Source of the DNA: JBGPHT01 sp041484525
GTDB lineage: Bacteria; Acidobacteriota; Terriglobia; Bryobacterales; Bryobacteraceae
Direction of reading: 5' to 3'
Length of the DNA stretch: 64,000 bases
Assembly: GCA_041484525.1 (NCBI GenBank)
Contig: JBGPHT010000017.1
Location: 1 to 64,000 of the forward strand
Part shown: positions 53,701 to 61,767 of the stretch, piece after piece
Layout: each line of letters starts with the position of its first letter
Numbering within the stretch: position 1 is the stretch's first letter
The notes under the pieces: model-generated
What the model saw: only the letters and a program-made list of their open reading frames with translations
Database searches by the model: none
What the model was told of the DNA's origin: nothing
Position numbers and translations under genes: made by a program

Positions 53701-54245
53701 AACTGATGGGCGGCCGAATCTGGATCGAGAGCGAGGTGGGGAAGGGCGCCACCGCGCATTTCACGGCGCAGTTCCAATTGCAGCCTGCGGGGCAGGCGCC
53801 CGGCAGCGTCCCGGCGCAGTCGCTGAGTACTTCTGTCGCAGTCTCGCCGCTGCGGATTCTGTTGGTGGAAGATCATCCGGTGAACCAGCGGCTGGCGCGC
53901 ATCATCCTCGAAAAGCAAGGGCACAGCGTGTGCTTGGCGGTCAATGGCCGCGAGGCGGTGGCAGCCGCCGGGAATGGGCGATTCGACCTGATCCTGATGG
54001 ACCTCCAAATGCCCGAGATGGACGGATTCGATGCCACGCGGGAGATCCGGCGGCTCGAACCAGCCGGTCGACGAACCCCCATTCTGGCCCTGACCGCCCA
54101 CGCCATGGCCGCCGACCGGCAGCGCTGCCTGGACGCCGGTATGGACGGGTACATCTCGAAGCCAGTCCGGATCGACGAACTGGCCAACGCCATCGCCGCC
54201 GTTTGCCCCGGCCAGACGACGCCAACCACCGGCGTCCCAGCCTAG
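50724..54245 (+). CDS. Hybrid sensor histidine kinase with propeller sensor
   Basis: A 1173-residue protein. A signal peptide (TTAWPILIVGVALTTVPPVAG) precedes a periplasmic two-component-regulator propeller (for example GDSFIAGLSRDGTGAIWAV, SILQDSAGRLWVGTNKG) and a Y_Y_Y domain (about 660-745). One TM helix lies near 755-772. The kinase core has His801 in SHEIRTPMNGVIGMAE, the N box NLIGNAIKFT and G boxes DTGIGIPPEKQ and GGTGLGLSISKQLVELMGG. A receiver domain follows with ILLVEDHPVNQRL, Asp1093 in LMDLQMPEMDG and a C-terminal Lys in YISKPVR. No output protein is encoded beside it. ATG 50724 is chosen since the signal peptide starts there. It may be an insert between the two signalling blocks. 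Confidence 0.92.
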   Translation: MTTAWPILIVGVALTTVPPVAGHAGEWRTWQAGQGLGDSFIAGLSRDGTGAIWAVHGDFPALTRMDGRTFDLIGSPALYNRFETLDGKSGWMADRLGLHHSRNGVWSDFPELKFIVPSYYDQLRVADLGDSHALLVFPDRLADLSAATRRMDTLPVPPRASAIGRLVLLERALDGSIWVIGEKGVANLIYSRLDPAALRWKEYPFGDLRITNPTHAVACVGGELFVTGTHKQTARSVALRLVDGKWEIIAQQNHGGQSLFAWRDGDGDLWLSDSDVLLRKPAGKRGAEWTVVEPSNEVLSAKVTQVLANPDGSFFVATTRGMALHVMSPWKAFGVTRDSRGKPLDLRQHLTALLEDRQQRMWLRGQHSLFRFDRGTWSEFTFPKEYIVDYNQANSLEELADGRILIQLEAPPWLGSFDSRTERFSVIPAPAGFRPFMFCRRAGGGLAVLLVALSGGSDALGVLDKDSISDVRSIGARWNLNYPRAMLENGAGELWMAGTAGMGRYAQGKFERIEDPPPETIPQVPPRPRSKSVYGLLAEPDGHVLVGGKEALYRWTGKRLELVADRIDTARALIVDRSGTFWAASGSGLFRTLASRRPGLHHAAGDWIANDTFDGLPSSVAQSILQDSAGRLWVGTNKGPAVYLSQTDHDAPTAAIRADQNSSQAAPSGEFRIIFTGKDRWDLTPPELLEFSHRLDDGPWTAFGRPAMAAFDSLSPGKHVFEVVAADRQGNVGRTPARLEFSVIAPWYRTGGFLGLLALAIVTISYLVWRVFHQVRQLSRAWQQAEAANRAKSDFLANMSHEIRTPMNGVIGMAELALSSDVPAEQREYMEMVRSSGRVLLTVLNDILDFSKIEARKLELDSVPFGLRQSVAEALRPIAVVAREKGLHLACSVGDDVPDGLIGDPGRFRQVILNLIGNAIKFTRQGEVVVSVQLQAQSAGSGTLHVAVRDTGIGIPPEKQQIVFEAFAQASASTTRSYGGTGLGLSISKQLVELMGGRIWIESEVGKGATAHFTAQFQLQPAGQAPGSVPAQSLSTSVAVSPLRILLVEDHPVNQRLARIILEKQGHSVCLAVNGREAVAAAGNGRFDLILMDLQMPEMDGFDATREIRRLEPAGRRTPILALTAHAMAADRQRCLDAGMDGYISKPVRIDELANAIAAVCPGQTTPTTGVPA

Positions 54246-54280
54246 ACCTACCATTCTTTTCCGGCAGGGAACACCAGGGT

Positions 54281-54289
54281 TGTTAGAAT
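54281..54289 (+). promoter_or_regulatory. Extended -10 promoter-like site before the FHA operon
   Basis: TGTTAGAAT fits TGn plus TATAAT in five of six core bases. It lies 17 bp before ATG 54306 and just after the histidine-kinase gene, so the FHA-PP2C-kinase-SEDS run could have its own start. No -35 element is seen. Confidence 0.35.
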
Positions 54290-54305
54290 CGTAAGAGGTT
54301 CTGAT

Positions 54306-55166
54306 ATGGACCGGCCTGCCACCACCAACCCCGCCACCGCCCGGGAACTGATTCTGGAAATCGTGCGGAACATGCGCGAGGGGTTGGAACCGCTGCACTA
54401 TTCCACCCTCGCCCCCTCCATTTATCACGTCTACCTGCACCCCGACGACATGGACCGGCTGCGCGGCATTCTCCCGCGCATCCTCGACGAAGCGCGGCGC
54501 GCGCTCGATAGCGAACTCGACGCGCTCAACCGTGCGTCGCTGGCCGAGCGGTTGAAGATCTCGCGCCGCGGCGAGCCGAAGATTGCGCCACCCGATGGCG
54601 GCTGGCAGATTCGCATCCTCGAGAATACGGACGATGACGTGCAGGCGGGAGACATCGTGATCTATTCCGAGCTGGCGCTGCCCGCCAAGACCGAGTTCGG
54701 CGCGGGCACCATGACGAAGCGGATCGCCACGCGCAAGCTGGGCGGCAGCACGTCGACGTCGCAATCGTATGAGAAGCCGCCCTTGCCCGCCGCGTCCGAA
54801 GGCGACGCGTTCGCCACCATCGAGTACGAGGACAACGGCGTCCGTCAGACATTCCGCATGAACAAGGACGAAATCGTGGTCGGACGCGGCGGGCGCGATT
54901 ACTGGACCGATCTCAAACTGAACACCGTGCCCGACGTTTCGCGCGAGCACTTTCGGCTGCGTCGTGACGCCTCCACGGGGCAGTTTTTCCTGAAGGACCT
55001 GAGCCGCCTGGGCACCACCATCAACGGCGAGCGGGCGCCTTCGAGCGTGGAATTCGTGGAGGGCGAGCGGCGCGATCGCAATGTGGAGGCGCCGGTGCCG
55101 CCGCGAGCGCGCATTGGCCTCGCGGACGCGGTATTCCTGGAGTTCCGAAGCACAGCGAATGGTTAA
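54306..55166 (+). CDS. FHA-domain protein with FhaA/DUF3662-like N-terminus
   Basis: A 286-residue cytoplasmic protein. Residues about 15-125 resemble the DUF3662 domain of actinobacterial FhaA: SIYHVYLHPDDMDRLRGILP, then a long helix, and IRILENTDDDVQAGDIVIYS. Residues about 180-280 are a phosphothreonine-binding FHA domain: VVGRGGRDYW, DVSREHFRLRRD (with the conserved S-R-x-H) and SRLGTTINGER (with the N-G). Loop residues needed for pThr binding are present. It starts the run FHA-PP2C-kinase-SEDS/PBP-FHA, and overlaps the phosphatase gene by 8 bp. Its natural ligand is probably one of the local kinases or the GEFT-repeat protein; that is inference. Confidence 0.85.
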   Translation: MDRPATTNPATARELILEIVRNMREGLEPLHYSTLAPSIYHVYLHPDDMDRLRGILPRILDEARRALDSELDALNRASLAERLKISRRGEPKIAPPDGGWQIRILENTDDDVQAGDIVIYSELALPAKTEFGAGTMTKRIATRKLGGSTSTSQSYEKPPLPAASEGDAFATIEYEDNGVRQTFRMNKDEIVVGRGGRDYWTDLKLNTVPDVSREHFRLRRDASTGQFFLKDLSRLGTTINGERAPSSVEFVEGERRDRNVEAPVPPRARIGLADAVFLEFRSTANG

Positions 55167-56649
55167 GACCCGAATCAAAAGTGCGGGGGCAAGCGATCCG
55201 GGGCGGGTGCGCTCGAACAACGAAGACGCGCTCTACGTCGATGCCGACCGCGGCATCTTCCTGGTGGTGGACGGTATCGGCGGGCAGGCCGCGGGCGAGA
55301 AGGCGGCGGAGATTGCGGTCTCGCGCATCAAGGCGCGGCTCGAACGGCAGACCGGCACCGCCGAACAGCGTATCCGCGAAGCCATCGCCGTGGCGAACAA
55401 CGAAATCCTGCGCGCCGCCGCCGGCAATCCCGAGTGGCAGGGGATGGCCTGCGTGCTCACCGTGGCGGTGATTGAGAATGGGACCGCCGTCGTGGGGCAC
55501 GTGGGCGATTCGCGTCTCTACCACGTGCGGCGCGGCGAGATCCGCAAGATTACGCACGACCATTCGCCTGTGGGCGAGCGCGAGGATTCGGGCGAGCTCA
55601 CTGAAAGCGAGGCCATGCGCCACCCGCGGCGCAACGAAGTGTTTCGCGATGTCGGATCGCAGGAGCACGCGCCCGATGACGCGGACTTCATCGAGGTGTT
55701 GCGGATTCCGTTCGAGCCCGACAGCGCGCTGGTACTTTGCAGCGACGGGCTGAGCGACCAGGTGGGGTCGGAGGAGATCCGGCGCGCGGTCGAGCGCCAC
55801 GCCAAAAATCCGGACGGCGCCGTGGAGGAGTTGATCGACGCTGCCAACCGCGCGGGCGGGAAGGACAACGTAACCGTGTTGGTGGTCGAGGGGGAGCAGT
55901 TCACCGCTTCCGCGACACCGCCGCTTGCGCCACGGCGGCGCAGTTTCCTGCCTCTCGGCGTAGCGCTATTCCTGGCCGGGCTGCTGATCGCCGGGACTGC
56001 CGCGTGGTTCTCGCGCAGCTTCTGGGTGCCGCCCCCGATAGAGATCCAACCGCGCGTCATAGTGGCGGGCGAGGGCATGACCATTAACGCCGCCATCGAG
56101 CAGGCCCGAAAAGGCGACATGGTGGAAGTGGCCAGCGGCGAGTATCAGGAGCAGGTCCGCCTGAAAAGCGGCGTGGCTGTAAAAAGCCGCGTGCCTTACG
56201 GCGCCATCCTTCGGGGGACTCCCCTCAATAACCCGGTGGTGATCGCGGAGAACATTCAGGACGCGGCGCTCATCGGCTTCCGGATTCTGGTGGGACCGAA
56301 CGCGCAGGTGGATCGCGCCATTCTGATCGTGAACTCGCGCGTAGAGGTTACCGACAACGAGGTGCAAGGCGCCGGAATCGGCATCGAAATCCGCGGCGGC
56401 GCCAGTTCCGTGCTGCGCGCGAATGCCATCCGCGATTCCCTCGGCGAGGGACTGCTGATTACCGGGCCCTCCCAGCCGTGGATATCGCACAACACGTTTC
56501 AGGGGAACAAAGGTGCGGCCCTGGCGGCGCGCGATGGAGCTAAACCTGCCTTAATGGGAAATGTGTTCGACAAGAGTTCGCCCGACTTGCCGCCGGATGT
56601 GCGGGAGCACAATCTGGTGCTGGACACGAAAGCGGTCAAGAAGAAATGA
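55159..56649 (+). CDS. PP2C phosphatase with TM helix and extracytoplasmic beta-helix
   Basis: A 496-residue protein. Residues 1-245 are a PP2C Ser/Thr phosphatase with all metal-site motifs: RSNNEDALYV (18-27), VVDGIGG (36-42), VGHVGDSRLY (112-121), CSDGLSD (194-200) and GGKDNVTVLV (233-242). One TM helix lies at 263-285. Residues 297-490 form a right-handed parallel beta-helix of NosD/DUF1565 type (MTINAAIEQARKGDMVEVAS, EVTDNEVQGAGIGIEI, NAIRDSLGEGLLITG). So the phosphatase has an outside domain that could bind glycans. It plays the role PstP has in mycobacteria, whose outer domain is unrelated as far as I know. It overlaps the FHA gene by 8 bp and the kinase by 4 bp. Confidence 0.9.
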   Translation: MVKTRIKSAGASDPGRVRSNNEDALYVDADRGIFLVVDGIGGQAAGEKAAEIAVSRIKARLERQTGTAEQRIREAIAVANNEILRAAAGNPEWQGMACVLTVAVIENGTAVVGHVGDSRLYHVRRGEIRKITHDHSPVGEREDSGELTESEAMRHPRRNEVFRDVGSQEHAPDDADFIEVLRIPFEPDSALVLCSDGLSDQVGSEEIRRAVERHAKNPDGAVEELIDAANRAGGKDNVTVLVVEGEQFTASATPPLAPRRRSFLPLGVALFLAGLLIAGTAAWFSRSFWVPPPIEIQPRVIVAGEGMTINAAIEQARKGDMVEVASGEYQEQVRLKSGVAVKSRVPYGAILRGTPLNNPVVIAENIQDAALIGFRILVGPNAQVDRAILIVNSRVEVTDNEVQGAGIGIEIRGGASSVLRANAIRDSLGEGLLITGPSQPWISHNTFQGNKGAALAARDGAKPALMGNVFDKSSPDLPPDVREHNLVLDTKAVKKK

Positions 56650-58610
56650 TTGCGCCGGCCAGCCGTCAAATCGGTAAGTACGTCATCCGCGAGAAGTTGG
56701 GGCGCGGTGGGATGGCGGACGTGTATCTGGCGCAGGACACGGCGCTCGGCCACACGGTGGCGCTGAAGATTGTCGAGCGCAGCGCGGATCAGGATACGCG
56801 CGACGCCATCGTGGCGGAACGGCGCGGCGCCGTGTTGCAGGAGCACCTGGCGGCCATCGATCCGCGCGTGGTCAAGGTATATGAAGCGGGCGACGCCGAC
56901 GGATTTTTTTACGTCGCCATGGAGTACATCGACGGGCAGGACCTCGCCGAGTTGATGCGGCGCGGGCCGCTGGCCGTCGAATTCGCCGCCGACGTGGCGA
57001 TCGCGGTGGCGCGCACGCTCGACAATGCGCACCATCTACGGGTCGGGATCGAGGGCAAGGATTATCAAGGCGTAATCCACGGCGATATCAAGCCGAAGAA
57101 TATCCGGATCGACGCGCGCGGCGACGTGCGGGTGCTGGATTTCGGCATCGCCAAGGCGCTTTCGATGTCGCGGCGGCTCACGCGCAACGAGTTCGGCAGC
57201 GTGCCGTACGCGTCGCCGGAGCGGTTGGACACGGGCGATGTTAACGCGCTCTCGGACCTGTGGTCGCTCGCCGTCATGCTGTACGAGATGGTAACGGGCA
57301 TGCGGCCTTACGATGCCGAGACCACGGAGCGGCTGGAGCGGATGATCCGGTCGCGCGTTCCGCCGCCGCCCGCGCCCAACCCGTGCCCCGAACCGCTGCG
57401 GCGGATTCTCATGAAGGCCATGTCGCCCGAGCCGGCGGTGCGGTACCAGTCGGCCAGCGAGATCGCGGACGAGTTGCAAGCATTTCGCGAAGGCAAGACC
57501 GTAAAGGCGGCAGCGGAGGATTTGGACGCCACGCGGCGGACGGCGCGCGGGGTGGCCGTGGGTGATGAGACGCGCCGCACCGGAACTGGGCCGGCGATCG
57601 AGGGCGAGACCCGGAACACGGGGACGGTGGCGTCGCCGCCAGTGCCCTTGCCACGCCGGCGTAGCGGGTTCCGCACCGTCATGCGCGCCATCGGAATTCT
57701 GGCGTTGGCGTCGGTTATGTACGGTGGTTACGCGCTGGTTTCGGATTACTTCCTCTATCAGCACGGTCGCGAGTTCGAGCGGCAGATCCAGGCCGAGCAA
57801 CTTACCGATCCGGAGCAGATCTGGACGAAATGGACGGAACTTTCCAAGGGGAATTCTTCGTCCTTCCTATTGCACGGACCGCGAAAAGCGGTGAAGCAGA
57901 AGTTCGTCGAGGCGGCCGACCACGTGATTGCAACCTATCGCACCAGCGAAGCGCAGCCGGTTTACGAGAAGGACTGGGAGCGCGCGCGCAGCTTGCTGGC
58001 GCGGGCGCTGGCTGTCGATCCCGACGATTCCGTCCGCGGCGAGCTGCGGTTGTGCGAGGGACACATCGCGCGTATCAACGGCACCACGCACCGCAGCGCG
58101 GCGGAGCTCGACACCGCCGTCCAGAAGTTCACCGAGTCGGCGCGGATGATGCCGAAATCGCCCGATCCCGAGCTCGGCCTCGCCCGCGTCTATGTCTATG
58201 GCCTGAAAGATATCGACAAGGCACACGAAGCACTCCAGCAGGCGCAGAGCCGCGGCTACCAGTTGGGCAATCGCGAGAAGTCGCAACTGGCCGACGGATA
58301 CCGCGATCGCGGCGACCGGCTGTGGTGGGATTCCCGCAATGTGCGCGGTTTGCCACAGGAGAAGGACCAGATCCAGCGCGCGCAGAGCGATTACAACCAG
58401 GCGCTCGGCCTGTACCAGAGTGTCGCGCCTTATGGCAACGCAAATGCACAGATCGTTCGCGTGCAGAGCAGCCTGGAGAGTGTGCGCTCGCGGCTGGAAC
58501 AGATCGCGCAGGACGAAGCGCCTCATAGCTCTCCCTCACCTCTGTCGAAGGTGTTGAATGAAGTGTTCCGCCGGGTAGCGCGTGGACGTGGCGATGGCCG
58601 TAACCCGTAG
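56646..58610 (+). CDS. Membrane Ser/Thr kinase with TPR-like outer domain
   Basis: A 654-residue kinase. Residues 10-280: glycine loop LGRGGMADVY (18-27), K41 in VALKIV, HGDIKPKN (145-152), DFGIAK (165-170). The catalytic loop has HGD instead of HRD, so it is a non-RD kinase that may not depend on activation-loop phosphorylation. The juxtamembrane stretch 293-330 holds three Thr-rich units (DATRRTA, DETRRTGTG, GETRNTGT), good candidates for autophosphorylation and FHA docking. TM helix 348-370. The outside part (about 375-640) is helical with TPR-like pairs (KDWERARSLLARALAVDPDD, DKAHEALQQAQSRGYQLG) rather than PASTA repeats. ATG overlaps the phosphatase stop; the end overlaps the next gene by 29 bp. 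Confidence 0.9.
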   Translation: MIAPASRQIGKYVIREKLGRGGMADVYLAQDTALGHTVALKIVERSADQDTRDAIVAERRGAVLQEHLAAIDPRVVKVYEAGDADGFFYVAMEYIDGQDLAELMRRGPLAVEFAADVAIAVARTLDNAHHLRVGIEGKDYQGVIHGDIKPKNIRIDARGDVRVLDFGIAKALSMSRRLTRNEFGSVPYASPERLDTGDVNALSDLWSLAVMLYEMVTGMRPYDAETTERLERMIRSRVPPPPAPNPCPEPLRRILMKAMSPEPAVRYQSASEIADELQAFREGKTVKAAAEDLDATRRTARGVAVGDETRRTGTGPAIEGETRNTGTVASPPVPLPRRRSGFRTVMRAIGILALASVMYGGYALVSDYFLYQHGREFERQIQAEQLTDPEQIWTKWTELSKGNSSSFLLHGPRKAVKQKFVEAADHVIATYRTSEAQPVYEKDWERARSLLARALAVDPDDSVRGELRLCEGHIARINGTTHRSAAELDTAVQKFTESARMMPKSPDPELGLARVYVYGLKDIDKAHEALQQAQSRGYQLGNREKSQLADGYRDRGDRLWWDSRNVRGLPQEKDQIQRAQSDYNQALGLYQSVAPYGNANAQIVRVQSSLESVRSRLEQIAQDEAPHSSPSPLSKVLNEVFRRVARGRGDGRNP

Positions 58611-61600
58611 CCGGTCGGTGGAGCGCGTCGAGCTGCGGCGCACCACTCGCGGGCGTCCGCGGTGGCGCACGCGCGAGCTCCTGTGGATGCTGGCGGCGGC
58701 GCTCGTGGTGGGTGGGGGGCTCTACCTCGTATACCAATCCAAGACTCAGGCGCTGGCCGAGGCGGAGCAGGGGCTCGCGGCCAAACGGCTGCTCAACTTG
58801 AATGCCCTGGGCACCCGTGAAGAGTTGCTGCCCGCGCTCAGCGTCATCCCTACGTCGCGCGAGCGCCAGGAAGCAGCGCGGCAAATCTATTACCTTTCGG
58901 GCGGACTGCCCAACGTCGGCGGCATCCGAAAAGTGGTCACCGGGGAACAATTCCGCGTCCTGAAGCCGCTGTTCGTGGTGCGGCCGCCGGAGCGCTTCCG
59001 CCGCGCATTCTTCGAGTGGACGGCGCTGTTCTTCACGGCGTTCCTGCTGGCGCACTTGTGGTGGAGTCTGCGCGCGTTTCGCGGCGACCAGTCGTTGATG
59101 CCCGCCATCCTGCTGCTCTCAGGCGTGGGCCTGATCCTCATGATCAGTCTGCGCGATCCGGTGCGCGACAACCTGCTGTTCGTCGATTTCGCGCAGGGCG
59201 TGGTGGGCGGCGCCATTCTGCTCGCCATCGCCAGCGGCTTGGATTACGAGCGGCTCTTCGGCAAGCTCAGCTACGTGCCGCTGCTCGCGAGCTTCGCGCT
59301 TTCGGTGCTGCTGATCCTGTTCGGCAGCGGCCCGGGCACCAGCGACGCCAAGGTGAACCTGCTCGGGTTCCAGCCGGTCGAGATCATTCGCATCCTGCTG
59401 GTATTCTTCCTGGCCGGATACTTCGCGCACCGCTGGGACATCCTGCGCCACGCGCGCGAGACGCGCCAATCGCTCGGGGCGCTCACCAAACGGTTCGACA
59501 TCCCGCCGGTGGAATACACACTCCCGGTTCTCGTTTCGGTAGTGCTCTCGCTTCTCTTCTTCTTCCTGCAGCGCGATATGGGCCCGGCGCTGGTGTTCGC
59601 GTGCCTGTTCCTGACGCTCTACGGGATCGCGCGCGGCAGTGCGCTCGTACCCGCCGCGGGACTGGTGCTGATGATGCTGGGCTTCGCGGCCGGCGATTTC
59701 TTGGGCGTGCCGCACACCGTGCACGACCGCGTCGCGATGTGGCTTTCGCCGTGGGACAACCTGGTGCACGGCGGCGATCAACTGGCGCACTCGCTGTGGG
59801 CGTTTGCCACCGGCGGCCTAACGGGCATGGGGATCGGGCTGGGCGATCCGCAGGTTGTGCCAGCCGCGCACACCGATCTGATCCTGTCGGCACTCGGCGA
59901 AGAGTGGGGCTTCCTCGGCGTGGCCGCGGTCTTCGCGCTATACGCGTTTATCGTGTACCGCTCCATCCGCATCGCTCTACGCGCGCGCACCGACTACGAC
60001 TTCTTCCTGGGTGCGGGACTGGCGGCGGCCACGGCGTTGCAGATCCTGCTGATCGCGGGCGGCGCCCTCGGAGTGCTGCCGCTTTCAGGCGTCGTCACGC
60101 CGTTCCTGAGCTACGGGCGCACCGCTATGCTGGCGAATTTCTTCGTGCTGGCGGTGCTGCTTTCCATTTCTTCGCGCTCGGGCGATGGGGAGCGCTCCGC
60201 GCCGTTCCGCGTGCCGATGGCCGTCGCAGGCGCGATCTTCGCGATCGCCGGCGCCGCCGTGCTGGCCAAGGCGGCGATGGTACAGGTGGCGCGCGACACC
60301 GCGTACGTCGGACAGGGCGCGCTCGTGATACAGGCGGACGGCGCGCGCCGCTATCAGTACAATCCGCGGTTCCAGGAGATCATGCGCGAGATTCCCAAGG
60401 GCACCATCTACGACCGCAACGGCCTGCCGCTCGCGACTTCGAATTGGGACGAACTGGAGAAGCACCGCGCCGAATACCAGCAGCTTGGCATCGATCTCGA
60501 CCGCGCCTGCTCGCGCACCGACAGCCGCCACTATCCGTTCGGCATGCTGATGTTCGACCTGCTGGGCGATCTGCGCACGCGCACCCGCTGGGGCGCCAGC
60601 AACACTTCATTCGTGGAGCGGGATTCGGCGCGGCGGCTGCGCGGTTATGACGATCGGCCCACGCTGGTCGAAGTGAAGAACCCGAAGACGGGCGAGAGCG
60701 AGCGAACGCTGCGGTACGACTACCGCGAACTCGTCCCGCTGCTGCGCCATCGCCACGATCCGTCGAGCCCCGAAGTGCGGCGAGTGCTCGAACAGCCGCG
60801 CGACGTGCGCATGTCGATTGACGCGCGGCTCGAGGTGCGCCTCGCCGAGATCCTGCGCAATCAGTTGAAGCAAGTTGGAAAGGACAACGGCGCCGCGGTG
60901 GTGGTCGATCCCGCCACGGGCGATCTGCTGGCGGCCGTGAGCCTCCCGCTTCCCGACCCCAACGCCGAAGCGTCCGCCATTGATCGCGCGCGTTATGGCC
61001 TGTATCCGCCCGGCTCGACGTTCAAGATCGTGACCGCCATGGCGGCACTGCGCAAGGACCCGCAATTGGCGCACCGCACCTACGACTGCGTACGTCTGCC
61101 GGACGGGCGCGTGGGCAACTTCCTGAAGAATTCCAAGCGCCCGATTCGCGACGATATTCAGGACAAGGAGCCGCACGGCACGGTAGACATGCAGCGCGGG
61201 ATCGTGGTTTCGTGCAACGCCTACTTCGCACAGTTGGGCACTTATGATGTGGGGTCGCAGCAGTTGCAGGATACAGCGAAGCTGCTCGGAATTTCGACGG
61301 GCCCGTTGAAAACCGCCCTGGGACAGTCGGCCTACGGGCAGGGGGAAGTGGTGGCCTCGCCGTTCCAGATGGCGCGCGTGGCGGCCACCGTGGCCAATGG
61401 CGGCACGGCGCCGCAGGGCCGTTGGATCAGCGACGAGACCAACGCCCGAACCGATGCACCGCAGGCCGTGATCACCGCCGATGCCGCGCGGACGCTCGGT
61501 CGATTCATGCGCGAGGCAGTGACCTCGGGCACAGGCAAACGGGCGGCGGCCGCCGCAGTCCCGATCGCGGGCAAGACCGGAACGGCGGAATTAGCTGACG

Positions 61601-61767
61601 CGCCGTCGCACGCGTGGTTCATCGGTTACGCGCCGTACGGCGGCAGCGCACGCCAGATCGCGTTTTCCGTACTGGTGGAAAATGGGGTGTACGGCGGAAC
61701 GGCCGCGGCGCCCATGTCGGTGGAGATTGTGAACGCGGCGGTGAAACTCGGATTGATCCGGCCATGA
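58582..61767 (+). CDS. Fused SEDS glycosyltransferase (RodA/FtsW) and class B penicillin-binding protein
   Basis: A 1061-residue peptidoglycan synthase. Residues about 145-530 are a SEDS polymerase with about ten TM helices: GFQPVEIIRI (262-271), RDMGPALVF (331-339), AFATGGLTGMGIGLGDP (407-423), HTDLILSALGEEWGFLG (430-446), FLSYGRTAML (508-517). A TM link (548-566) leads into a PBP transpeptidase: IPKGTIYDRNG (604-614), PPGSTFKI (809-816, catalytic Ser812), SCN (877-879) and GKTGTAE (997-1003). The N-terminal 140 residues with one TM helix are extra. SEDS and PBP are normally separate partners; here the pair is fixed 1:1. GTG 58582 overlaps the kinase; ATG 58594 is an alternative. The stop overlaps the FHA gene (ATGA). 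Confidence 0.94.
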   Translation: MDVAMAVTRSRSVERVELRRTTRGRPRWRTRELLWMLAAALVVGGGLYLVYQSKTQALAEAEQGLAAKRLLNLNALGTREELLPALSVIPTSRERQEAARQIYYLSGGLPNVGGIRKVVTGEQFRVLKPLFVVRPPERFRRAFFEWTALFFTAFLLAHLWWSLRAFRGDQSLMPAILLLSGVGLILMISLRDPVRDNLLFVDFAQGVVGGAILLAIASGLDYERLFGKLSYVPLLASFALSVLLILFGSGPGTSDAKVNLLGFQPVEIIRILLVFFLAGYFAHRWDILRHARETRQSLGALTKRFDIPPVEYTLPVLVSVVLSLLFFFLQRDMGPALVFACLFLTLYGIARGSALVPAAGLVLMMLGFAAGDFLGVPHTVHDRVAMWLSPWDNLVHGGDQLAHSLWAFATGGLTGMGIGLGDPQVVPAAHTDLILSALGEEWGFLGVAAVFALYAFIVYRSIRIALRARTDYDFFLGAGLAAATALQILLIAGGALGVLPLSGVVTPFLSYGRTAMLANFFVLAVLLSISSRSGDGERSAPFRVPMAVAGAIFAIAGAAVLAKAAMVQVARDTAYVGQGALVIQADGARRYQYNPRFQEIMREIPKGTIYDRNGLPLATSNWDELEKHRAEYQQLGIDLDRACSRTDSRHYPFGMLMFDLLGDLRTRTRWGASNTSFVERDSARRLRGYDDRPTLVEVKNPKTGESERTLRYDYRELVPLLRHRHDPSSPEVRRVLEQPRDVRMSIDARLEVRLAEILRNQLKQVGKDNGAAVVVDPATGDLLAAVSLPLPDPNAEASAIDRARYGLYPPGSTFKIVTAMAALRKDPQLAHRTYDCVRLPDGRVGNFLKNSKRPIRDDIQDKEPHGTVDMQRGIVVSCNAYFAQLGTYDVGSQQLQDTAKLLGISTGPLKTALGQSAYGQGEVVASPFQMARVAATVANGGTAPQGRWISDETNARTDAPQAVITADAARTLGRFMREAVTSGTGKRAAAAAVPIAGKTGTAELADAPSHAWFIGYAPYGGSARQIAFSVLVENGVYGGTAAAPMSVEIVNAAVKLGLIRP

